Shown: in pieces, positions 42,891 to 49,338 of the stretch
Layout of the letters: each line of letters begins with the position of its first letter
How positions within the stretch are numbered: the first letter of the stretch is position 1
Assembly (NCBI RefSeq): GCF_013416325.1
Contig: NZ_JACCGK010000026.1
Span: 1-49,338, forward strand
Direction: 5' to 3'
Source: Vreelandella sedimenti
GTDB taxonomy: Bacteria > Pseudomonadota > Gammaproteobacteria > Pseudomonadales > Halomonadaceae
DNA length: 49,338 bases
Program-made: the position numbers and the translations under genes
Notes under the pieces: model-generated
Told to the model about the DNA's origin: nothing
The model's database searches: none
The model's input: the letters and a program-made list of their open reading frames with translations, nothing else

Positions 42891-43943
42891 TTAAAGACCG
42901 AGGATGCGGCGATTGGCGGCTTGGTCGGAGCCGCCGTCAGCGAAGTCATCAAAGGCCCGCTCGGTGACCTCAATAATGTGATCGCGGATAAAGGTCGCAC
43001 CTTCCCGGGCGCCGACTTCCGGGTGTTTCAGGCAGCACTCCCACTCCAGTACCGCCCAACCGTGGTAGTCGTTGGCCGCCATCCAGGAAAAGATCGACTT
43101 GAAGTCGATTTGGCCATCGCCCAGGGAGCGAAAGCGCCCCGCGCGCTCCGTCCACGACTGATAGCCTGAGTAAACGCCCTGCTTGGGGCTGGGATTAAAC
43201 TCGGCGTCCTTAACGTGAAACATCTGAATGTGGTCGCGATAGACGTCCAGAAAGCCGCGGTAGTCGAGCTGCTGCAGAATTAGGTGGCTAGGGTCATAAA
43301 GGATATGGCAGCGCGGGTGGTTGCCGACCCGCTCAAGAAACATCTCAAAGGTGATGCCGTCGTGCAGGTCTTCGCCGGGATGAATCTCGTAGCAGAGGTT
43401 CACGCCCGCCTCATCAAACGCATCCAGAATCGGGCGCCAGCGATTCGCCAGTTCGTCAAAAGCGGTTTCGACCAAACCCGCCGGACGCTGGGGCCAGGGA
43501 TAGATGAACGGCCACGCCAACGACCCGGAAAAGGTGCCGTGGTCGGTGAGTCCCAGGTTTTGCGATGCCTTGGCGGCCAGCTTGAGCTGCTCAACGGCCC
43601 AGGCCTGGCGTGCCTTGGGATTACCGCGAACCTCGGGTACCGCAAAACCATCGAACATCTCGTCGTAAACAGGATGTACGGCGACCAACTGGCCCTGAAG
43701 ATGAGTGGAGAGCTCGGTAAGCGCTAAGCCGTGCTCGGCCAGTGTGCCTTTGATCTCATCGCAGTAGGTGCGGCTCTCGGCAGCACGTTTGAGATCGATC
43801 ATGCGTGCATCCCAGCTGGGAATCTGCACGCCTTGATACCCAAGCCCCGCCGCCCAGGCAGCAATGCTGTCGAGGCTATTAAAGGGGGCTTCGTCACCGG
43901 CGAACTGGGCGAGAAAGAGCGCTGGCCCTTTGATTGTTTTCAT
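42891..43943 (-). CDS. Xylose isomerase-like TIM barrel (sugar phosphate isomerase/epimerase family)
   Basis: This 350-residue AP_endonuc_2-type TIM barrel has metal-site acidic residues in YEIHPGEDL (Glu), LYDPSHL (Asp and His), HVKDAEF (His, Asp) and VLEWECC (Glu). These fit the sugar isomerase/epimerase family. The precise sugar is unknown. With the Gfo/Idh gene downstream it probably forms an oxidise-and-isomerise step for the ligand of the CUT2 importer. Confidence 0.9.
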   Translation of the reverse strand: MKTIKGPALFLAQFAGDEAPFNSLDSIAAWAAGLGYQGVQIPSWDARMIDLKRAAESRTYCDEIKGTLAEHGLALTELSTHLQGQLVAVHPVYDEMFDGFAVPEVRGNPKARQAWAVEQLKLAAKASQNLGLTDHGTFSGSLAWPFIYPWPQRPAGLVETAFDELANRWRPILDAFDEAGVNLCYEIHPGEDLHDGITFEMFLERVGNHPRCHILYDPSHLILQQLDYRGFLDVYRDHIQMFHVKDAEFNPSPKQGVYSGYQSWTERAGRFRSLGDGQIDFKSIFSWMAANDYHGWAVLEWECCLKHPEVGAREGATFIRDHIIEVTERAFDDFADGGSDQAANRRILGL

Positions 43944-43980
43944 AGGACTCTCTCAATATCGTTTGGATTAAGTGCTTGGG

Positions 43981-44017
43981 TAGGCGCGGGAAGGAGTGGT
44001 GCTTTTACCCGCGCCTA
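43981..44017 (-). promoter_or_regulatory. Intercistronic stem-loop after the CUT2 binding-protein gene
   Basis: TAGGCGCGGG / CCCGCGCCTA form a perfect 10-bp stem with a 17-base loop between the binding-protein stop and the isomerase start. No T run follows it on the minus strand. Confidence 0.7.
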
Positions 44018-44043
44018 TTAATCACTACGCAATCAATACGCGG

Positions 44044-45009
44044 TCAGAACGGCGAATCGGGGAAGTAGTACTGCTCGGCATTCTCCTGGGTAATCAGCGG
44101 CGAGCCTAGAATGTACTCACCCAACACCGGGCCATTGGAGACAAAGTGTTGTACGGTCAGGTCCATGGCAGTGGCGATCATGGCAGGTGGATACAACACG
44201 TCCACTGGCACCAGCTCATCACCATCCATCACCCGTTTAATAATGTCCTTCATGCCCGCCCCGCCGACGATAAACAGCTCGTCTTCACGATCCGCCTGGC
44301 GCACTGCTTCAATTACCCCTAGCGCGATATCGTCATCCTGGGCCCAGACGGCGTCGATATTGTCGAAGCGCGATAGGTAGTCCTGCATCACTTCAAAGCC
44401 ATCATCACGGTTCCAGTTGGCATGCTGCATATCGAGGATGTTGACCTCGGAGCCTTCGATCGCTTCCTGGAAGCCCTGCACCCGCTCATCGTCGATCACC
44501 GTGGGAATACCGCGCAGCACCACAATGTCGCCCTGATCATCAAGGCGCTCGCGGATGTACTCGCCGGACACGCGGCCTAGTTCATGGTTATTCCCCGCTA
44601 CATAGAGATCCTGGATCCCCTCTTCCGTCAGGCCTCGATCTACCACGGTGACGAACACCCCAGACTCTTTAACCCGGCGCACCGGATCGGTCAGTGGCCC
44701 AGACTCAAACGGCAGCACCACCAGCGCGTCGATGTTGCGCAGCGACACCAAGTCTTCTAGATCATTGGCCTGCTCTCCCGCCGTGCCCGCTGTGGAGATG
44801 GTGATCTCAATGTCAGGATAGAGCTCCTCGAGGCGTTTTTTGGCCTCTTCGGCATGGTAGTTAACGCCCCCCGTCCAACCATGGGTGGCGGCGGGAATGG
44901 AGACACCGATGGTGTACTCCTGGGCAACCGCGGCGCCGGAGAGCCCTATTGCTGAAGTGAGTGCTGCAGTAGTGACGCAGGCCTTCACTGCTGTCTTGAT
45001 GGTTCGCAT
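44044..45009 (-). CDS. CUT2 sugar ABC transporter, periplasmic binding protein
   Basis: This 321-residue periplasmic binding protein of the ribose/xylose type has a signal peptide ending near AVAQ (residues 27-30) and YTIGVSIPAATHGWTGGVNY as the mature N-terminus. DALVVLPFESGPLTDPV, VTVVDRG and VWAQDDDIALGVIEAV are the usual ligand-site segments. AAGGAG lies before the ATG. The sugar is not identifiable; a pentose, polyol or related compound fits the location. Confidence 0.92.
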   Translation of the reverse strand: MRTIKTAVKACVTTAALTSAIGLSGAAVAQEYTIGVSIPAATHGWTGGVNYHAEEAKKRLEELYPDIEITISTAGTAGEQANDLEDLVSLRNIDALVVLPFESGPLTDPVRRVKESGVFVTVVDRGLTEEGIQDLYVAGNNHELGRVSGEYIRERLDDQGDIVVLRGIPTVIDDERVQGFQEAIEGSEVNILDMQHANWNRDDGFEVMQDYLSRFDNIDAVWAQDDDIALGVIEAVRQADREDELFIVGGAGMKDIIKRVMDGDELVPVDVLYPPAMIATAMDLTVQHFVSNGPVLGEYILGSPLITQENAEQYYFPDSPF

Positions 45010-45123
45010 AGTGATGCTCCTTTCGTGTTTGTAATTGTTTTGCTGTTTTTACTTGCTGCGTTGCGAGCTGCTAAGGGTTGATGTTGCGAACGTTTTTCTG
45101 GTTTTTACATTCGTTTCAGTGCC

Positions 45124-46161
45124 TTAAGGCGCTGCTTTTCTCCACGAGGCACGCTGCAGGTAGACCGCCACAATGATGATGATCCCCTGCACCGTCCCGT
45201 TGAGATAGTTGGAAATGGCATCGGTCAAGTTGAGAATATTGCCAATCATGGTAAGCATGATGGCGCCCACCACCGTGCCCCAGATACGCCCATGCCCGCC
45301 CTTGAGCATGGTGCCGCCGATGATCACCGCGGCAATCGCCTCCAGCTCCCAGAGTACCCCGGTGGCACCCGATGCAGAGCCCAGCCGGGGCACATAGATA
45401 ATTGTCGCCAAGGCCACGCACACACCCTGCAGCATGTAGGTCATGGTTTTGATGCGATCGACGTGAATAGCGCTGTATTCGGCCACTTTTTCATTGGAGC
45501 CGATGGCAAAGCAGTAGCGCCCGAAGCGGGTGTAGTTGAGCAGGATGTAGCCAACAATGGCGACAAATAGAAACACCCAGACCGGAATGGTGATGCCCAG
45601 GAAGCTGCCGTAATACATCGGCCGATAGATATCACGCACTGCCCAGTCCAGGGTGAGGGTGCCGCCATCGGCGAGGTACGTGACCAGTGAGCGGTAAATC
45701 CCCATGGTGCCGAGAGTGACAATAAACGCCTCAATTTTGCCTTTGGTAGTCACCATGCCGTTGATAAAGCCAGCGCACAGCCCCAGCAGCAGCGAGGCAC
45801 CCACGCCGAACAGCACGGTCGTCAACCCTGCGCCAAACTGCTCGACGAGGCTGTTCATCAAAATAATCATAACCCCGGCAATAAAGGCCGCCATTGCCCC
45901 TACCGAAAGATCCAACCCGCCGGCGGTAATCACGAAGGTGGCGCCGATGGCAATAATGCCGATAAAGGCACTGCGGGTGAGCATGTTCGAGAGATTATCC
46001 AGCCCCAAAAAAGCCGGATTAATCAGCACGCCCAGTAGCGCCAGAACCACCAGTGCTACAAAGGGCCCCCAGGTTTTCAGGTCTATGGCGAAGCCTTTTT
46101 GCTTGATCATTTGGTTAGCTGCTTTATTAGTCGTTTTGTTATTAGCCATGACACTGCTCAT
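45124..46161 (-). CDS. CUT2 sugar ABC transporter permease (RbsC-like)
   Basis: From the ATG at 46161 the protein is 345 residues, overlaps the end of the ATPase gene by 20 bases and has GGGAG upstream; the ATG at 46149 is an alternative and the frame extends to 46206. It has about eight to ten hydrophobic helices. GGLDLSVGAMAAFIAGVM and KIEAFIVTLGTMGIYRSL are landmarks of RbsC/XylH permeases. The first 35 residues are basic and variable. Confidence 0.92.
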   Translation of the reverse strand: MSSVMANNKTTNKAANQMIKQKGFAIDLKTWGPFVALVVLALLGVLINPAFLGLDNLSNMLTRSAFIGIIAIGATFVITAGGLDLSVGAMAAFIAGVMIILMNSLVEQFGAGLTTVLFGVGASLLLGLCAGFINGMVTTKGKIEAFIVTLGTMGIYRSLVTYLADGGTLTLDWAVRDIYRPMYYGSFLGITIPVWVFLFVAIVGYILLNYTRFGRYCFAIGSNEKVAEYSAIHVDRIKTMTYMLQGVCVALATIIYVPRLGSASGATGVLWELEAIAAVIIGGTMLKGGHGRIWGTVVGAIMLTMIGNILNLTDAISNYLNGTVQGIIIIVAVYLQRASWRKAAP

Positions 46162-47653
46162 CGACCTCTGCTCCCTTAATGCCGGATGCGTACTGCATGA
46201 TTTCATGTTCGTTTATTTGCTCGCCTTCAAGCACCCCGGTGAGTACCCCGGCGCACATTACCGCCACCCGGTGGGAAAGGCCGATCAGCTCGCCCATTTC
46301 TGAAGAGATCAATATCACCGAGCAGCCCGCCTCGGTTAATTCATGGATAAAGTGATAGATCTGGTGCTTGGTTCCCACATCGATGCCCCGGGTCGGTTCG
46401 TTGATAATCACGACTTCAGGGGCAATGGACATCACCTTGGCGAGCAGCAGCTTCTGCTGGTTACCGCCGGAGAGTTCGGCAGCGGTGCGCGCTGCCGTCC
46501 GCAGGCGGATATCAAAGCGCTGGATGGCCTGTTGAAAGGCCTGCTCTTCACGGCGGCGGTCAATAAGCGGATGGCAGTGAGCGCGTAAATTGAGCAACGT
46601 AACGTTGGAGCGCAGATCCATATTGAGCACCAAGCCTTTGCCCTTGCGATCCTCGGTGAGATAAGCAATTCGTTGGTGCACCGCATCGCGCAGGTGTCGC
46701 AATACCACCGGTTGACCATTGCGTAGCACCTGACCGGCGCTTTTACTGCGCAGACCCAGTACGGCTTCAATCAGCGCGGTTCGGCCAGCGCCCACGATGC
46801 CACCAAACCCCAACACTTCCCCCTGGCGCAGGGTAAAGCTGGCCTGTTTAACGACGCCGGGCACCACCATATCCCGCGCTTCCAGTACCACCGGCGCATC
46901 GGAGGGGAGGTGCGTACGCGGTGGGTACATTTCAGTGATCTCACGCCCCACCATCAACCGGGCCAACTCCTCCTTGCTGCGTCCAGCCATGGGGCCGCTG
47001 TCGACCAAATGGCCGTCGCGCAATACCGTCACGCGGTCGGCAATCTGCTCAATTTCACGCAGTTTGTGGGAGATATACAGAATCGCCACGCCACGCTGGC
47101 GCAAACGGTCGATGAGTGCGAACAGCACCGATACTTCGTTTTCCGTCAGTGTGGCGGTGGGCTCGTCCATAACCAGCACGCGCACGTCGCGGGTGATCGC
47201 CTTGGCGATCTCCACCATCTGCTGATCGGAGGTACTCAGGTCTTTCACGCGGGCGCGTGGGTCAACGTCGGTTTCAAGCTCCGCCAGCGCCTCCCGGCTC
47301 TGTTGCCGCATGGCACGCCGATCCAGAAACATGCCGCGGCGCAGTTCGCGGCCCAGGAAGATGTTCTCCTCCACGCTGAGCTGTTCCGCCAGTGCCAACT
47401 CCTGGTGAATCATCACCACGCCGTCGGCCTCCGCCTCACCGCTGGAGCGGTAGTGCCGTTGGCTGCCGTCCACCACCACCTCGCCCGAAGTGGGTCGAAG
47501 GTAACCGGCCAGGATTTTTACCAGGGTCGATTTACCGGCGCCGTTCTCACCCAGCAGGGCGTGCACTTCACCCACCTGCAGGTCGAGATCAACGTCGAAT
47601 AACACTTGGTTTTCGCCAAACGAGCGGCAGAGTTTGCGCGCTGATAACAGCAT
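46142..47653 (-). CDS. CUT2 sugar ABC transporter ATPase (two ATPase domains)
   Basis: This 503-residue protein has two ATPase halves. The first has Walker A GENGAGKST at residues 35-43, LSTSDQQM as signature and LVMDEPTATL. The second has the degenerate GGIVGAGRT and LSGGNQQKLLLAK, as in RbsA/XylG. It is the first gene of the series downstream of the divergent ROK regulator. AGGTGG lies four bases before the ATG. Confidence 0.95.
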   Translation of the reverse strand: MLLSARKLCRSFGENQVLFDVDLDLQVGEVHALLGENGAGKSTLVKILAGYLRPTSGEVVVDGSQRHYRSSGEAEADGVVMIHQELALAEQLSVEENIFLGRELRRGMFLDRRAMRQQSREALAELETDVDPRARVKDLSTSDQQMVEIAKAITRDVRVLVMDEPTATLTENEVSVLFALIDRLRQRGVAILYISHKLREIEQIADRVTVLRDGHLVDSGPMAGRSKEELARLMVGREITEMYPPRTHLPSDAPVVLEARDMVVPGVVKQASFTLRQGEVLGFGGIVGAGRTALIEAVLGLRSKSAGQVLRNGQPVVLRHLRDAVHQRIAYLTEDRKGKGLVLNMDLRSNVTLLNLRAHCHPLIDRRREEQAFQQAIQRFDIRLRTAARTAAELSGGNQQKLLLAKVMSIAPEVVIINEPTRGIDVGTKHQIYHFIHELTEAGCSVILISSEMGELIGLSHRVAVMCAGVLTGVLEGEQINEHEIMQYASGIKGAEVDEQCHG

Positions 47654-47732
47654 GAGGCCACCTGATGAAGTCTGTTGTTATTGTGTTGGGGGCTTATCAA
47701 CATCGATTGATTTAGGTTGATGCTTGATTTAC

Positions 47733-47765
47733 TTTAGGTGCTAAAATAAATATTTGCATATGCAA
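47733..47765. promoter_or_regulatory. Candidate operators between the CUT2 operon and the ROK gene
   Basis: Two inverted repeats lie in the divergent intergenic region: TTTAG-GTG-CTAAA (47733-47745) and the perfect TTGCATATGCAA (47754-47765). Either may be the ROK operator controlling both directions. A promoter could not be chosen. Confidence 0.45.
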
Positions 47766-47865
47766 CTTAGGTCGTATTTTGACAATTGCGCTCACACCCC
47801 ACGATGAGAGCGCTCAGCAATGTGCAGCACTGCTTTTTTTCAACACGAACTATAACGGCGACCCT

Positions 47866-49092
47866 ATGGCCCTTCCGTCGACTGATACTAGCCGCCTCGA
47901 CAACACCCTGGCGGTGATACGCACTCTGCGTGACCAAGGATCGGTGGCACGCATCGACCTAGGCGCACTCAATGGCATTAGCTCTGCCACCGTCACCTCA
48001 ATCAGCGCCGAACTACTCCAGCAGGGGTTGATCACGGAACGGCCACCCGAAACACCCCGCCCCACCGGGCGTGGCCGACCAAAAACCTTGATTGAACTCG
48101 ACCCTAATGCCGCCTGCGTGGTGTGCATCAAGCTATCGATCAATGAGATCCAGTTGGTAGTGGGGGATTTTTCGGGCCAGGTACGCCATAGCGAGCACCA
48201 CGCGGTGCCCACCCTGACGCTGAGCGCCGACGACCTGGAAGCGCTGCTGGAAGAGAAGATCAGCACTGTTTGCGCGCAACAGCTAAAGGGATTTCAACGC
48301 TTGGCGGGGATCTGTTTGGCAGTGCAGGGGGTAGTCTCGTCGCAAAGCGGTACGATTATCTGGTCCCCCGCTTTAAGCTTTCGTAATGCACCGATATCGA
48401 CGCGATTAGCGGAGCGTTTTCACTGCAGCGTACTGCTGGAAAACGATGCCAACTGCATCGCCAGCGTTCTAGCGGCACAGCCCGCCTATGCAGACTGCCC
48501 CAACTTGGTGGTCATTATGCTGGGCTACGGTATCGGCATGTCAGTATTGATTAACGGCGTGCCCTTTCTGGGTGCCAATGGCTCAGCGGCGGAGTTTGGG
48601 CACAGCAAATACCAACCCGATGGCGCCCTGTGCGCCTGCGGGCGACGGGGCTGTATTGAAGCTTACACTAGCGATTACGCGCTCTATCGCGCCGCCGCCG
48701 ATCATTTAGCGTTACCCTCCGGCGACAGCGCACACCCCTCAGAGCAGCAGATGCAGGCGCTGACACAGTTGGCATTAAAAGGCGACCCGACAGCCCAGCG
48801 TATTTACGCCGAGGCTGGGCGGGCGTTGGGTTTCGGCATTGCCAATGTGCTGGCGCTCTTTAACCCCGATCTCGTGCTGATTACCGGCTCCGGCGTGCGT
48901 GGCTTTGACGCCATGCAAGCCGCCATGCACACCGCCATTGACGATGCCCTAGTGGCCGAACTGATGGGCACTACCCGCATCGAACACTGCGCCTGGGATC
49001 GCGACATGACCTGCATGGGAGGCATCACCATGGCGCTAAACGCTACCGATGCCCAGACGCTGTTAGATAGCCAAACCGCCCGCGAAGCTTAA
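47866..49092 (+). CDS. ROK family transcriptional regulator (XylR/NagC-type)
   Basis: From the ATG at 47866 (408 residues) the N-terminal winged helix-turn-helix is IRTLRDQGSVARIDLGAL, then SSATVTSISAELLQQGLI. The ROK sugar-kinase-like fold follows, with the zinc motif CACGRRGCIEAY and LLENDANCIASV. Such proteins repress sugar operons and are released by the sugar. A TTG at 47779 would add 29 residues and is less likely. It is divergent from the CUT2 transporter operon, which it probably controls, and convergent with the partial dehydratase gene. Confidence 0.9.
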   Translation: MALPSTDTSRLDNTLAVIRTLRDQGSVARIDLGALNGISSATVTSISAELLQQGLITERPPETPRPTGRGRPKTLIELDPNAACVVCIKLSINEIQLVVGDFSGQVRHSEHHAVPTLTLSADDLEALLEEKISTVCAQQLKGFQRLAGICLAVQGVVSSQSGTIIWSPALSFRNAPISTRLAERFHCSVLLENDANCIASVLAAQPAYADCPNLVVIMLGYGIGMSVLINGVPFLGANGSAAEFGHSKYQPDGALCACGRRGCIEAYTSDYALYRAAADHLALPSGDSAHPSEQQMQALTQLALKGDPTAQRIYAEAGRALGFGIANVLALFNPDLVLITGSGVRGFDAMQAAMHTAIDDALVAELMGTTRIEHCAWDRDMTCMGGITMALNATDAQTLLDSQTAREA

Positions 49093-49135
49093 CCAGATTG
49101 GGGCGGGTTGCGATTCGCTAGCGCCGGGAAAGCGA

Positions 49136-49338
49136 TCAATGCGAGTGCCGCGGTACATCAGACCCGCGGCAGCCGACCAGGAAGTCGAAGTCGCAGCCTT
49201 CGTCGGCTTGAAGCACCCGCTCAATATACAGCTGGCGGTAGCCGCCCTGGCTGGCGATCAGCGTTGAGGCGGCAGTGGGGTCACTTTCGGCCAGGCGCGA
49301 GGCCAGTTCTTCGTCGCTGAGTTCCAGATGCAGCCGGC
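49136..49338 (-). CDS. IlvD/Edd-family dehydratase, C-terminal part only
   Basis: The window end cuts this gene. The minus strand encodes 66 C-terminal residues with GGYRQLYIERVLQADEGCDF and FLVGCRGSDVPRHSH, then TGA at 49136-49138. This is the C-terminus of the dihydroxy-acid/phosphogluconate/sugar-acid dehydratase family, whose members include D-xylonate and L-arabinonate dehydratases. In this context a pentonate dehydratase is likely. It is convergent with the ROK gene. Fe-S and Mg binding motifs lie outside the window. Confidence 0.8.
   Translation of the reverse strand, partial: RLHLELSDEELASRLAESDPTAASTLIASQGGYRQLYIERVLQADEGCDFDFLVGCRGSDVPRHSH

Noticed and set aside
46910..47602. 230-codon plus-strand frame opposite the CUT2 ATPase
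   Set aside because: Long antisense frames are common in GC-rich genes; the translation is His/Gln-rich without any motif, and the minus strand encodes a full ABC ATPase.
47779..47865. TTG start and 29-residue extension of the ROK protein
   Set aside because: The extension is not homologous to anything I know in ROK proteins; the ATG at 47866 leads directly into the expected winged-helix domain.
49108..49320. Plus-strand frame of 70 codons at the right end
   Set aside because: Low-complexity Arg/Ser/Gly translation opposite a clear IlvD/Edd-family C-terminus on the minus strand.
1..49338. tRNA, rRNA, CRISPR array, transposase, integrase or attachment site
   Set aside because: None seen by eye; no spacer-repeat array, no cloverleaf and no transposase or integrase motif in any frame, although the AT-rich segment suggests horizontal transfer.

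Overview
The window looks like chromosome from a moderately halophilic gammaproteobacterium, most likely Halomonadaceae. This is inference from gene content and protein style: a glycine-betaine-free but transporter-rich gene set, yejK, yqhA, ugd, acidic secreted proteins and FliA-type flagellar promoters. No rRNA, tRNA, CRISPR array, integrase or insertion sequence was seen.

Layout. 1-488 is the end of a broken gene whose frame is interrupted by one in-frame TAA. 537-2810 (minus) is a polar amino-acid (cystine-type) ABC importer. 2976-3653 is a small membrane-anchored protein whose C-terminal half resembles the FtsZ-binding domain of ZipA. 3852-5304 is a decayed large flagellin gene (frameshift, amber stop, weak RBS, weakened FliA promoter). 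5952-17959 is a surface-sugar and glycosyltransferase island. It holds a truncated rmlA, a VioA-like sugar aminotransferase, a WbqC-family protein, a divergent PLP enzyme, two sulfotransferase-like proteins, a GSCFA/SGNH pair, a family 2 glycosyltransferase and a 1246-residue four-module glycosyltransferase directly downstream of fliC. 18156-22053 holds an intact short fliC and two fliD genes. fliC and the proximal fliD carry textbook sigma-28 promoters; the distal fliD has only a degenerate one.

22272-32751 is ordinary housekeeping and envelope content: ugd, a small hypothetical gene, a 24-codon membrane peptide, two penicillin-binding/beta-lactamase-fold hydrolases, yqhA, exoD-like, terB-like, yejK, the yadGH ABC exporter, a small parvulin and an acyltransferase-like membrane protein. 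32939-33238 is a secreted Glu-rich protein.

33532-49338 is a pentose/hemicellulose catabolic region. One long minus-strand series contains a CUT2 (ribose-type) ABC importer, a sugar isomerase/epimerase, a Gfo/Idh oxidoreductase, a XylB-like D-xylose dehydrogenase, a CUT1 ABC importer, a cytoplasmic GH43 beta-xylosidase and a sugar-porter permease. It is divergent from a ROK repressor, and the C-terminus of an IlvD/Edd-family (sugar-acid) dehydratase lies at the right edge. Together these suggest xylo-oligosaccharide uptake, intracellular hydrolysis and oxidative pentose catabolism.

The most interesting part is the flagellin-linked island. Its position next to fliC, the giant glycosyltransferase and the VioA-like aminotransferase recall the flagellin glycosylation loci of Pseudomonas, but the sulfotransferase-like genes and the SGNH-fold pair suggest an unusual, possibly sulfated or esterified glycan. 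Part of the island (about 10.7-15.0 kb) is strikingly AT-rich, and the composition break falls inside the giant glycosyltransferase gene. Three genes in the first 7 kb carry in-frame stops, so this end of the window is decaying or has been recently rearranged.
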